Part shown: piece after piece, positions 11,421 to 22,060 of the stretch
How the letters are laid out: the number at the start of each line of letters is the position of its first letter
Position numbering within the stretch: the first letter of the stretch is position 1
Assembly: GCF_043290135.1 (NCBI RefSeq)
Contig: NC_134710.1
Location: forward strand, 135,988,155-136,052,154
Direction: 5' to 3'
Length of the DNA: 64,000 bases
DNA from: Rhipicephalus microplus
Taxonomy: Eukaryota; Arthropoda; Arachnida; Ixodida; Ixodidae
Notes under the pieces: model-generated
Databases searched by the model: none
What the model was told of the DNA's origin: nothing
Seen by the model: the letters and a program-made list of their open reading frames with translations, nothing else
Position numbers and translations under genes: made by a program

Positions 11421-12108
11421 TTAAAGACTCTTTCTTGGGGACCTTCGACATAAAAATTTTGGTCTGTCTGTACATTTGTCTGTATGTTCACTCCTAACGG
11501 CACCGGGTACTTGAATCGGCCGACCCCATCCGCAGCGCCCACCAATGTTGCTCAAGATTTAGCGTTCATACTTGTGCAATTGTCAATTAAAAAGCAATTA
11601 TTGTGCATGTCTGGAGCACCATAACAACACGTATATAATCTGCATGTGCGTCTTTTACTAGAAAAGGCATACGTAAGTAATTTCAAGGACCGTAGCGCTT
11701 ATCACGCTGCGCTGACCATGAAAGGCTTCCACGAAGAGGCGAGTGTTTTCAACGCTTTGCTAAGGCGAGACAGTGGTGGCACCTACCCGTCACCTTGCGT
11801 TCTACACTTTGTCACCTCTGAGACGCGCGCGCACACCCGTCTTAGAGCCACGCGCTTCGTTTTCCAAGAAAACATGAGACATGAGCGCAGCAGATGGCGC
11901 TCATGTCTCACGTGTGACGTAGATTGATACGTTCGTTTGCCTCTGCTGCACGCTCGAGGCACTCTAACGCAGCGTCTCCAGGATACCATTCACTGATTTT
12001 CTTGTGCAGAACATCAAATAAATGTTTTGTTCACTCTCTCCACACGCAAGACTATCGTGTTTCGACGAAATTTGCAGATTAACATGCAGATACGGGGCGA
12101 ATTTTCTT
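11421..12108 (+). repeat. ~670-bp repeat family, copy D
   Basis: Direct tandem neighbour of copy C, joined within TTTTAAAGACTCTTTCTTGG. It keeps a 93-codon frame at 11646-11927 (MRLLLEKAYVSNFKD, GGTYPSPCVLHF, TRFVFQEN). It ends GATACGGGGCGAATTTTC at the inner left TIR of the Tc1-like element. Confidence 0.9.
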
Positions 12109-12110
12109 TC

Positions 12111-12200
12111 TGTGGTTCATGCAGCGCTTCTCTGAGGCTTAAAGATATCTGTCACGGCAAGCCGAGCTGATTAAAAATGACTGTCTTCCAAAGAATGACC
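12111..12200 (+). repeat. Left TIR, inner part
   Basis: Pairs inverted with about 13796-13886, ending in CTTCCAAAGAAT on both sides. Confidence 0.82.
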
Positions 12201-12303
12201 TTTCTTTGTTCTGTCTGCTAAAAGGTGCAAGCTGATAAGCGAGACACTCTGATCAGACGTCATTGTTATATCGCACTTCACAGTTATAACGCCCTTCACC
12301 TGC

Positions 12304-12408
12304 CTTCTCGAGAATGCAGTTCACGCGTTGCAGTTCTCGAGAATGCAGTTCACGCGATGCAATTCTCGAGAATGCAGTTCACGCGATGCAATTCTCGAGA
12401 ATGCAGTT
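12304..12408 (+). repeat. 29-bp minisatellite, about 3.6 units
   Basis: The unit is TCTCGAGAATGCAGTTCACG followed by CGATGCAAT (or CGTTGCAGT), in tandem with no spacers. Each unit contains the palindrome TTCTCGAGAA. It lies between the left TIR and the transposase start. Confidence 0.92.
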
Positions 12409-12439
12409 CGAGCTGGCATCAATAATGATGCCAGCTCGA
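12408..12439 (+). repeat. 14-bp-arm hairpin over the transposase start
   Basis: The arms TCGAGCTGGCATCA and TGATGCCAGCTCGA are perfectly complementary around the loop ATAA. The first ATG of the transposase frame (12425) lies in the loop and right arm. Confidence 0.9.
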
Positions 12440-13612
12440 GTCCCTGGTAAAAAGCGAGTAGCTGCAATACTGATGTCGTTGAGTGGCACATCCCAAATAA
12501 ATATCGCGAGGGTTTCGGAATTGCATTTAGCTACTGTAAATACAATAATTTGTGCATTCAGAGTTGAAGGGCGCATATGTGATGCGGCAAGAAACTGCGT
12601 GACAAAGACGACAGCAGAAGAGAATGCTGTCTTGGTCCAAGTAGCCGAGGCTAATCCATTCATGACTGCTGGAAAGATTAGAGATGTGGTTGGCCTGGCT
12701 GTCAGCGAAGAGTTGGTCAGAAAACGACTCTAGAAAGGTGGTCTTAAAAGTGGATGTGCTGCGCGAATGCCGCTTTTTTTGGACGCAGCAAAAGCAACAC
12801 AACTGGCTTTTGGCCGGGCTCATCTTCACTGGATGGTATATCATTGGTGAAATGTCGTTTTCACCGACGAGTGTACAATCTGCACGCAGTAGAACCAACA
12901 CCATCGAGAATACAGACCAGGCCTGACAAGGTTCGTTTCTTCCTATAGTAAATATATGTGATTAGTTTCTGGGCGTTTCTGCTTTCACAGTATTATTGCT
13001 GCAAATCTTTTTTGTTATTGCTATTTTCACAGCACATTAGTGATATAAATTATCGCAGTTTAAAATTAACTGATTGTTCCGCACATTTGTAGGTATGCCC
13101 CTTAGTACGTTCAGCAAGAAAGAGCCAGTAGACGTAGAACTGTCAACGTTTGGGGGGCAGTAATGAAAGAGGGTCTTGGACCACTACACCAAATAGAGGG
13201 CCGATTTTGCGCGGACTCTTACTTAAGCATCAGAGAACAGGAGCTCCTGTTCCTGACACCTTATCTCCTTGACAGTCGTTTGCCTGATGGCTGTTTCATA
13301 TTGCAGCAGGACTTGTTTCCCATGCACACGTCTCGCGCTGCCAAAAACTGCCGAGAAGAACTCAGCATCATAGTTGCTGACTGGCCGCCACAAGGAGCGG
13401 ATATGAATATTACTAAATACGTGTGGGGCATAACGAAGAGTAACATTTCAAGAAACGGCCTTTACAACGCGGGCTGCGACAAACTGCGACGGAATGTTCA
13501 CGCTGAATGGGACCTCTTGAAAATATACTGCGACCTCACACCAGCGCTGTACGACTCTCTTCCACGACGCATGGCAGGGGTTGTTCAGGCTAGTAGAGCC
13601 TTTAGAGGGTAA
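12425..13612 (+). pseudogene. Tc1-like transposase, broken
   Basis: The frame begins MMPARVPGKKRVAAILM, a helix-turn-helix N-terminus, and continues through RVEGRICDAARN to a stop after VRKRL at about 12731-12733. The next block reads KGGLKSGCAARMP and VVFTDECTI (first catalytic Asp). The last frame (13163-13612) has EGLGPLHQIEGRF, PDGCFILQQDLFPMHTS (second Asp), ADWPPQGADMNITKYVWG and LPRRMAGVV. The position of the third acid, normally Glu in NPIENVW, reads NITKYVW, so the DDE triad has lost its last member. Between 12910 and 13160 the frame is lost. It lies between the TIRs of the element at 10572-14097 and cannot encode a working enzyme. Confidence 0.87.
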
Positions 13613-13795
13613 TGAAAGAGAAGCAAGCTGGAACAAGAAGTCTTGAATTTTTTAAGCAGGTGAAATGATAAAAATCTCATACGCCGTGGCAACACTGCCA
13701 GTTAGGGCATCCTTATTGAGGCTTTGTTTCCCCTTTTTGTTTTCTCTTAAGAAAAGCTATAAACCTGTTTCTTGCAAGACAGTGACAAAGCGTCT

Positions 13796-14097
13796 GTGCT
13801 ATTCTTTGGAAGATGGTCGTTTCTAATCAGCTCAGCTTGCAGTGACGGAAATCTTCATGCCTCAGAAAAGCCCTGCGTGAACCACATAAAAAAAAATAAT
13901 GACGACAGCGGTGCTCATAAAAAGCGGGCTAGGTGTCCGATTCCCGGAAAAGCCTAGCAGACTATAGCTTCTCAGAACTTCTCAAAGCGAGCATGCACAT
14001 ATTCTCGTTCATTTCAACACTACACTCCGCTCTGTGGTGCTGATCAGCTCGGTGGTCAAGTCTCACGCGTTCTGGCTAAAAAAATTGGTGGGTGTAC
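13796..14097 (+). repeat. Right TIR of the Tc1-like transposon
   Basis: A continuous inverted counterpart of the two separated left blocks (12111-12200 and 10572-10767), with only a short T-rich linker (about 13887-13900) between the halves. Confidence 0.82.
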
Positions 14098-15780
14098 ATA
14101 TCATGCAGTTGTAAAATGCCCTGAAATATATTTTTGATTCATAAAATATTTCATATATCAAACAATGCATATACAGAGCTCTTTTGCGATAATCGCCTTC
14201 AGATTCGATACATCTGATTTAACTGCATGTACCATTTAAGCAATCTTGGCAAGGTGGCAAGGCTGCAAGGTTGCTAATGTTGTAGTTTTTTTTAAAACAT
14301 TTTAAACAGCACATAAACAGTTGAGGAGTCTCTCTGACACAGCTTTAGGTACACCACCTCCAAGATATTTCGCAACCCCAAAGGAGCAGAGAAGCCTTGC
14401 ATTAAAGGGTACCGACAAAAAAATTTTTAGTTGCTGTTTTCTTTTTCTGTCCCATGAAATGAAAGGCCCGAGTTCACAGGAGCCTAAAGAATGTACTGAT
14501 AAGTGTGAGTGCACCCTGAAAAATTAATTAAATGTTTCGAAAGCTAGTTTTGGTTCCTACTGTAACCTGATGTTCCGACGCGATATGAGCTTCCTGTCAC
14601 ATGTTTGCTGAAGATATCGTAACATTTTTATGATCGCTCCGCTGCATGTTGGCGACACAAAGTGGTCATTTTGTATGTTTCGGCACGCAACTTCACCAAC
14701 TAGAAATACTAGAGCGTGAAGTCCCGGAAATCCACACTGCAGCCTGGTGTCATGTTAGTGTCAATGCCAGTAAGCATGCCATGTGTAAATTCATAATAAT
14801 GTTAAAGTAAAATATATTATCAGCATTTACATAGCTTTAAACTTGCTCAGAGTGGTCACTGTATACAGATGTATGTGACCAAGCAAACTCAGCTTCAAAA
14901 ATTGGAATCATTAACCCTTTAAAGGTCATCCTTCCTATGGATAATGGCAGCACTTTTTAAAGTTTTGGTATGAAAATGGCTACTTTTGCTAGCTTTTTTT
15001 AATGTTTCCGCCTGTATTTAAAATGTAAAATGTTCCACAAAGGCTTCTTTATATCTACATTATTTGAGGGCTAGGTACTGGGACCAAGGCGAAAGAAAAT
15101 ACCATTTTTTAACACTGTCTATTTAAATGTAATTTAAATGCAAGTAATTCCTTGCAAGAAATGCAAGTAATTGAACACAAAATCATTGAGTGGAAGTTCA
15201 TAAAAATATTGCAGCCCTTGTACAACTGCGATAATATTGAAGAGGGTAGGCAATGGTATGACTGTGTGTAGATTTTGCAGTGGAATCCTTTTGAACAGTC
15301 CTCACATCCACAAATCATTCCGTCTTCTCTGGCACTCCTTAAGATTTTTAATTCTAGGTTAATAATCGTATCGGTTGTGAAAGATGGATGACAAGAATGA
15401 CACTGAATAAATCAAAAGGCATTAATTCAAAATTGTGGTCTGTCAATCACGTCGTAATTGATGCATGATCACGCATTTCTTTGGAACAGTCATTGTATGC
15501 AACTACTCTTGTTGCTTTCATAAGTGCAGACATCAAGAATAGTGTCCATGCCACATAAAACAGACTGAAGTTGTCCAAGAGTGTTGATAAATCCATGACA
15601 TGCTAAATGCATGACAAACCGGGCAAATGCAGCTTTTATGGGTTAATGGCTTGCCTTCACTTGTTCTGTGGTTTAAGCATAGTCAACAGCCACAAAAATC
15701 AGAGTTGTTTCAATTTTGATGAGGTACTGGCAATATATAAAAATTGAAAAATTATTGCCACTGTTGTTTAGCTTCATAGC
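14098..15780. other. Unassigned intronic stretch
   Basis: AT-rich with scattered stops in all frames. A minus-strand frame at 15109-15318 has several Cys and His residues but no motif I can name. No repeat copies of other window segments were seen. Confidence 0.4.
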
Positions 15781-18330
15781 CAGATTAACACTATGGTCCC
15801 TAGAATACTGGCTAGTCTGCCGTCTCTGCTCTTCGCCGCAGCCGCTCAGTGATGCATACTCCGCAGTCACGGCGCTCCAGTCGATCGCGGCGCCCCCTGG
15901 CCCCCAGCTCATGAACCAGCGGCACGGCCTCAGCAACTTAGTCTGGTAGGTTGTGCTTGTGCCTGGGTTGTGGCTCACCCTTTGCTTTTGCAGCTCTATG
16001 GCGGCACCACGATTGGTGAGGTGATTTCATGAAAAAAAGTTAACCCCCCCATATGACATCAGGAAAGGACACCTGGCCTCGAATGCCCTCACTGAACTAG
16101 TGGAATCCACAGGTCACGAAATTGGCTGGTCAAGCGCGCATGTTCTGATCTAAGAAAATAAGCTTGCATCATCCCTGGATCTAAAATTCTCGCACAAAAA
16201 GACAACTGCACATACGCTGAACAGGAGTGGTGGGCCGCTTCCAAGAATGTACTCTCAGTGTGTATGGGATGTACTTAGGCGTAATTAAATACGCTGTGCA
16301 TTATTATGCCTTTGTGAACAAGGCTGCCTTATGGGATGCCCAAACGTCACTAAACTTTGTGTTCTTTTGCTCAGTGTATCTTTTCGCACTTACACTAAAA
16401 AAAAACAGTTATGCACTGCCTTTTCTTTTTTCACGCCTTTTGTTACTGCTCACTGTGATTGCAGCCAAAAGCACCACTTTTCAACTTTTCATCAATGATA
16501 ATGAACACTTCCGTAACGGTCGCACAGACTGCCGTCAGTTTCCATGACCTGGGCAGGTTTTTCGAAAATTCCCAGACTTTTCCGTGAACTTTCCAAAAGG
16601 GTCTAAATTTCCTAACTTTTCCAGGTTTTCCAGGTTGATGGACACCCTGCAAGACCAAGATGACACGGGACGGCCACATGGTCTCAGAATAGCGCGCACG
16701 CAAAGTTTGGTTTGATTTTGGCTTTTGAGCTTGTTTTGGGCACTGCGGCGGCCCCAAAAATAGCATTTCTTTTGCCCTTTGGGGTTGAATTAGGCACTAA
16801 TATTTACAGAATAGGTAGTTTATGTCACATACAATCCAACAATATAGTGTTTCAAAAACAGACTTTTTCGTGATTTTTCGGTTTTCAAGGGCCGCATGCC
16901 CCTTTAACCACGCTTATTCTGAGCTTTACAACTACTTTTGAAAATAACAAGCCGTTACAATGAGATGATGCTGCTTTGTACAGCTTCCCTGTATTTGTAC
17001 TGCAGTGCGTGCAGCTGCACACCAGAGGTTGATGCGCCTGTGTCGTAGATGGCTTCTCCAGTTGTCTTTAATCTCTCGACACAAGAGCCAAGCCAAGTTA
17101 CCGAAAACGTCACTGGACATATGCGCGGCCGTGCCGAGTGGCAGTACACGTCATTTCTAACAAGTGTAGATAGAAAAACTATGTCGCTCCAAAATCTTAG
17201 CGACCTGGAAACTGTGTGCACATTTTTATGAGCACACTGAAAGGTTGCTCAAGACGTGCTGACAAGCAGGAGATGATTACATCTGTGATGACTGAGCAAA
17301 ACCAACGACGACGAAGGTGCGGTAGTGGGCGCGTGTGATTTCGTGCCAACTTTGCGCGCGAGATCAGGATCAGCCGATCAGCTGATGACCTGTGTTGGCC
17401 ATAGAGGTGGCATGGCACAATTTCGCTACATGTGAGCATTACGGTGTAGTAAGCTTTGAGGCTGGGGCCGAGCCGAAGAAGCGGCAGACAAAAGACAGCG
17501 GGCCGAAGCGTCGGACGTCGGCGATCCAGATTCCTGCCTAAAAAACGCGGCTGTCCACGCTACTGTTGTTCAACCACCAGGTGAGACGCAATTTGCGGCC
17601 CAAGTACTGCATCTAAAGTGTGGCCTGGCCTGCTGTTCTGTTCCTTTCCGAGAGCATCGCGGATCTCGGCGAGACATCTTCGCAGTCAGCCGTCCCGCAC
17701 AGCAACAGACGTGGCCTGGCCAATGGCCACGGTTGTGCTGAACATCGCGTCTCGACGCAGGCTGTTTGCTGGACGGGCTGGCCATTCCCCGCATAGAGCA
17801 CCACGTCTGCGATGCGGGGTGACTTCTTCTGTGGTCGGACCCACAACGTCAGGCACCATCACCAGAGCACTGCACGTTGACACGTAAGCGCATTCCACAG
17901 CGCCCAGCCCTGCACCTCATCAGCATATGTCGTACCGCCGATCTTGTCCTCAGGTTGTCGAACGCTTCCTTGAACTATTATTGGTCATTTTAAAGATCAA
18001 GCATAGTTTCTCTCTGTTGCATTGTACATACAGGTGCGATCAAAAGTGTGGAGACCGCGGGATCGCGTGGCAGAATGCATCGACACGCCAGCTAGCGACG
18101 AGACACGACGAGACACCTGCTGCAGGGCGCATGCGCTTCCCGTTTTATTACTTGGCTTCTCATGTCGCTCTGCTGGACGCGGTTATGGAACCCGTAGCCA
18201 GAACAACAGCTGAGTGTCGCTTTCTTTGTTCCATCGAACCTGTGCTGTTCTTTCACATAGCAGCTGTGACGGGGCTGGTTCAAGCGCCAGCTCGCGTTGT
18301 TATTGACACGGGTTGATTAGGATAAGCAAG
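15781..18330. other. Unassigned stretch with GC-richer islands
   Basis: GC-richer patches occur at about 15820-15960, 17440-17900 and 18040-18300. Open frames there (up to 129 codons, 17927-18316) overlap on both strands and show no domain I recognise. The segment 16550-16650 is rich in TTTTCC and CCAGG words. No gene is called. Confidence 0.35.
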
Positions 18331-18394
18331 CATAGCGAGCATCGCACAATCTGACGAAGCCAAATGCGCAAAATTAAATTTTCTCAGGCCAGCT

Positions 18395-19260
18395 TGCCTT
18401 TGTCGGGCTAATCCAAGTTGCACTTAAATGAGCTTAGTTAAGTCAAAGTTAATGTAGCCAAAATTATTCAAATGTAGTCGAGCACTTTATGACCTAAATA
18501 AGTCAGGCTTAAGTAGGCTTAGTTAGGCCCAGTCCAGCTTGGTGTTTTCATGTTAAGCGAAGTTAAGCTTAGATGAGCCCATGTGAGTCGAAATAAGTAT
18601 AGCCAAATCTAATTAGGCAAAGTTGATCATGCTCATCCTTAACCTAGCCGTGCAAAATTAGCTTATACAAAGCAAACATTATCACGGCCAATTAATCCAT
18701 GTCGAATTCCCTATGAGCCCACAAAAGTCAAGGCCAGGAAGGTACTAATTACTCTTTATTTACTTCATACTAATTAGAATAATTTGTCTAGTTAGAGCTA
18801 ATTACATTGCATTAAACGTATTTACTCTCAAAAGCATTCTATGCAGCAACAGATGTCTATATTAGGCGGATCGAGGCGTGATTTGCATAATTCTGCGAGA
18901 TCAAACTCGAGTACTAAAGGTGGGCTTCGATGTCACGCACATTATTCAGTAATATTTATAAACAATGTTAAGGGTAATAAGATTTATATTTAGGTAAATG
19001 AAACTTGACTCAGTCAAGAGTAATCAGCATCTTGCTGAGCTTGATTCTTTGAGCTCATGAGAATTAGACTTCAATTACATTAATTATTTGTTTTAATAGG
19101 TTGTTGCTCAAATAAAGCTTATTATATTCCAATTGGTTTGATGATGCTATGACCAACCAAGCTTAATCAGATTTTTTATAGTTACTTTGGCATTTGCCTA
19201 ATTAGCTTAGTTATGATATTTAGCCTAATTATGCCACATAAAATTCCAGTGTAGAGGGTA
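18395..19260. repeat. Quasi-periodic TTAAG/TTAGG low-complexity tract
   Basis: Short words such as AGCTTAGTTAAGTC, CTTAAGTAGGCTTAGTTAGG, GTTAAGCGAAGTTAAGCTTA and GCCTAATTAGCTTAGTTATG recur irregularly. It is not a clean (TTAGG)n telomere array. Density is highest at 18395-18740. Confidence 0.5.
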
Positions 19261-19314
19261 CTTTAGTTGGATTTCAGACTAATATTCAGTCATAATTAAT
19301 ATTCATAATAATTA

Positions 19315-20140
19315 AAATTAATGATGATGAGGGACAATCTATCCATGCCGTCATCTCATTTCATGTTCTGGGCAGTTGTCGGCCCTTTAATTCTTATCCC
19401 CTACTGTTCCAATTGTCCAGCTCAGAAAGCTTTCTCTAAAAAAGTGGTGAATAGCAGGAGAGAGATCGTATCGCCCTGCCTTATACCCTTCTGTGTTGGA
19501 ATTTTATTGCATTCTTTATGGAGCACCATCATGGCTTTGGAGCCATGGTAGCTTTCTTCCACTATTTCAATGTAAGTTTGTCTTCATTCTAATTCCTGAA
19601 TGCCTATTCAACTGCAGAGGTTTCAAATGAATCAAGTGCTTTCTTGTAATCGACGAAAGCTATATAGAGATGTTCGTTACATTGTGTGCATTTCTCTATC
19701 GTATCACTGATAGTGTAAATATAGTATTATATTGTGGAGCAGCCAATGCAAAATCCTGCTTGGTTCTTTAATTGATTGTATTCTAAGGCCGCTCTAGTTA
19801 TATAAGAAATTACTTTTGTAAACAGCTTGTAGGCAAAAGACAGCTAGCTGATCAACCACTGACTTGGAAGTCCTTGAAGTGCCTTTTATCATGCATTAAG
19901 TTGGTGTTAGCATTCTTCTAATATCCTGGTAAGCCCACAGGCAAGAGACATTTCATATATAGGGCAACCAGTTTTTTTTAGAACAATCTATCCACTGTCT
20001 TTCTTTCAACAGATCTGCTGTTATCTTATCCTCACTGACTATTTTACCCCTCCCAATTCTCTTGAAGACATTCTTTACTTCTCATAGCTCTTTTATTGCC
20101 TTGTACATTCAGCGTTACTATCAACAAACACCATTACCAT
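19315..20140 (-). pseudogene. RTE-like LINE reverse transcriptase remnant
   Basis: On the minus strand, blocks in shifting frames read KIVSEDKITADLL, AYKLFTKVI, NQAGF-IGCSTI, HLYIAFVDYKKALDS and IRSLLLFTTFLEKAF. These correspond to RT motifs of RTE-type LINEs, where the usual forms are QAGFR, IAFIDYEKAFDS and GDTISPKLF. Many stops are present. It is more diverged than the copies at 50.1, 57.9 and 20.6 kb and may be a separate subfamily. Confidence 0.75.
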
Positions 20141-20578
20141 TTCCAACTGTGAAAAATTTATAACTCTGATTCAAAAAAAGTATGCAAACTATGTAACCCC
20201 CTTTTTCTTCTTCAACTTATTAGCAATGTTACATTTCCATTACATTTTAGACTGCATTTAAATATAGCCTCTCTATTCCTTTTCTGATCTTGACAGTTTC
20301 TCATATTAGCCATGGCAATATACTGTTCAGCACAGATACTGCTTTATTGGCGGGAATTCCGTTGTTCTTAATTTTCCTGTATGATGGTTATTCATAAGCC
20401 ATCCATAAGGTAAAATATTGTTGCTGGGTGTATTATTCCAGTTCCACTGAAACTTGAACAGATAGTAGGCAATTTACAATGCTTCTTTAACAACAAACAT
20501 ATAATCATGTTTATGTAAACTCAGCTACAGTGCTTTATCCAGTACAGAAACTGTGGTAATTTTACAGAGCAGTAGTAT

Positions 20579-20615
<37 letters not shown>

Positions 20616-20616
20616 G
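20579..20616 (+). repeat. (ATC)n microsatellite
   Basis: About 12 uninterrupted ATC units, forming the simple-repeat tail of the minus-strand LINE. Confidence 0.95.
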
Positions 20617-21180
20617 CCTAGCTATGTCCACCGCAGGACAAAAGCCCCTCTCATGTTCCGCCAGTTAACTCGGTCCTGTGCTTTCTGCTGCTAATTTATA
20701 CCCGCAAACTTCTCAATCTCATCTGCCCACCTAACCTTCCGTCTCCCCCTAACCCGCTTGCCTTCTCTGGGAATCCAGTTAAGCACTCTTATTGACCAGC
20801 GGTTATCCTGTCTGTGTGCTACATGCCCGGCCTATGTCCATTTCTTCTTCTTGATTTCAACTATAATATCCTTAACGCCTGCTTGTTCTCTAATCCACTC
20901 TGCTCTCTTCTTGTCTCTTAAGGTTACACCTACCATTTTTTTTCCATTGCTCGCTGCATCGTCCTCAAGCCTCCAGGTTTCTGCTTCCTAGCTAAGTACC
21001 GGCAAGATACAGTTGTTATATACTTTCCCCTTGAGGGATAGTGGCAATCTACCTGTCATAAATTGAGAGTGCTTGCCAAATGTGCTCCACCCCATTCTTA
21101 TTCTTCTAGTTACTTCAATCTCATGGTTCGGCTCTGTGGTTATTACCTGCCCTAAGTAGACATAGTCTTTTACAACTTCA
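20579..21180 (-). mobile_element. RTE-like LINE 3' end with (ATG)n tail
   Basis: An (ATC)n run of about 12 units at 20579-20616 is followed by sequence closely matching the 3' ends at 57915 and 50130 (CAGGACAAAAGCCCCTCTCA, TTCCGCCAGTTAACTCGG, CTTGATTTCAACTATAATAT). On the minus strand it encodes the conserved C-terminal region after RT. RTE-type LINEs typically end in short simple repeats. It is 5'-truncated at 21180 by a hairpin. Confidence 0.85.
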
Positions 21181-21194
21181 GTTGTAAAAGACTA
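21163..21194. repeat. Perfect 14-bp-arm hairpin at LINE 5' junction
   Basis: TAGTCTTTTACAAC and GTTGTAAAAGACTA flank the loop TTCA. The left arm is normal LINE sequence also found at about 50724 and 58506. The right arm is its inverted copy and replaces the expected continuation. Confidence 0.9.
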
Positions 21195-21353
21195 TAAGAG
21201 CAGCAGTACAGAACACTTTAAATAACTCCAACACGCAGGCCCGTGTAAATTACAACCAACAGTGCATGCACATATACAGACGAGGTCACCACTAAGCCTG
21301 TTAAGAAGTTAAATATAACTGAGTATGGTAGAAGAAGAAAGCAAGTGACCTAC

Positions 21354-21476
21354 ATGGGATGGTCTCCCACCCTATCGGGGGGTGTACTGTCCAACCCCCA
21401 TTATGCTGTCAATACCTCTGGGCAATGTGTCATATGACTTGGCATTTGCTTCTTGCTTCGTATTTCCAAGGGACAC
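21354..21476 (-). CDS. PARP1: PARP1-like gene, penultimate coding exon
   Basis: Acceptor TTTCTAAAAATGCAG ends just above 21476 and the donor GTAGGT follows position 21354. The protein reads VSLGNTKQEANAKSYDTLPR then SIMGVGQYTP, aligning with the PARP segment VALGN...LP.GKHS.KG.G...PD between the catalytic Tyr and Glu blocks. Directly after YTP the frame breaks in a run of six C. With one C fewer the exon is 122 bases, runs in frame to the donor, and leaves two bases that the next exon (4652-4808) completes. The extra C is therefore either a disabling mutation or a homopolymer assembly error. Start phase is 0. Confidence 0.83.
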
Positions 21477-21499
21477 CTGCATTTTTAGAAATACTCGAC

Positions 21500-22056
21500 C
21501 ATATAAGAGATCATAAACTGTGACATAACAGAGGAATGAATGCAACATATAACACATGGGCACTTACACGTACATACTATGCCAAGTGTTTTAATAAACA
21601 TGAGAAAAATTAGAAACAAAACTTCATGGTTTTCCTCGATACCACTGGTACAGATGGAATCTGTTTACTTCCAGGAATGAAAGTAATCTCTCCCAAGACA
21701 TCTGGCTAGCAAGACACATAGAAGAAAAGCAGTGAGTCCAGGCAAGCGTACTGGAGGTTTCAGAGCTGACAACACGTGTTGATATACACTGTTATAGAAG
21801 GCTCAGTGCGAGACAGGCGACCATATAAAATGTTTAAACGAGCATTATGTAAAACACGGTATGCTGCTGCACATGAATAGACATGAAAATAAAGCATCAA
21901 AGAAAGACAATGAAACAATCAGTTTAGACTGATTAATTTTACTAAGAAAATTTGCATGTCAGTAATTTCACAACTATATGGTCATTATTCGATTAGAAAA
22001 CTTTGCCTTCTAAATTTCCTGCGGAAATCTCGGACAGTGATGTCACCCTTCTCTAC
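21500..22056. other. Intronic spacer before the LTR element
   Basis: No feature is recognised. The last four bases (22057-22060, ATGC) are the target duplication of the LTR element. Confidence 0.45.
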
Positions 22057-22060
22057 ATGC
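22057..22060. repeat. LTR element target-site duplication, left
   Basis: ATGC before the left LTR equals ATGC at 29018-29021 after the right LTR. Four bases is a normal Ty3/gypsy integration footprint. Confidence 0.85.

Larger units (their letters stand above)
10572..14097 (+). mobile_element. Tc1-like transposon with long TIRs, left TIR interrupted
   Basis: Sequence from about 10572 (CACCCGCCCA near 10575) to 10766 is repeated inverted at about 13893-14097. It shares GAGCTGATCAGCACCACAGA, TTGAAATGAACG, CTGCTAGGCTTTTC and TGAGCACCGCTGTC, with small differences. A second block at 12111-12200 (TGTGGTTCATGCAGCGC, GAGCTGATTA, CTTCCAAAGAAT) is repeated inverted at 13796-13886. On the right the two blocks are contiguous. 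On the left they are separated by 1.34 kb holding repeat copies C and D. The simplest reading is one element with ~300-bp TIRs whose left TIR took an insertion. TA lies next to both outer ends (TGTA/CACCC and GGGTG/TACA), as expected for Tc1/mariner. Confidence 0.82.

Noticed and set aside
12304..12408. Short regular repeats that might suggest a CRISPR array
   Set aside because: Units are directly adjacent with no unique spacers, in a eukaryotic transposon. It is a minisatellite.
17927..18316. 129-codon plus-strand frame in a GC-rich patch
   Set aside because: The opposite strand is also open and no motif is seen; base composition explains the length.
18395..18740. Interstitial TTAGG telomere array
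   Set aside because: TTAGG occurs only sporadically and not in tandem.
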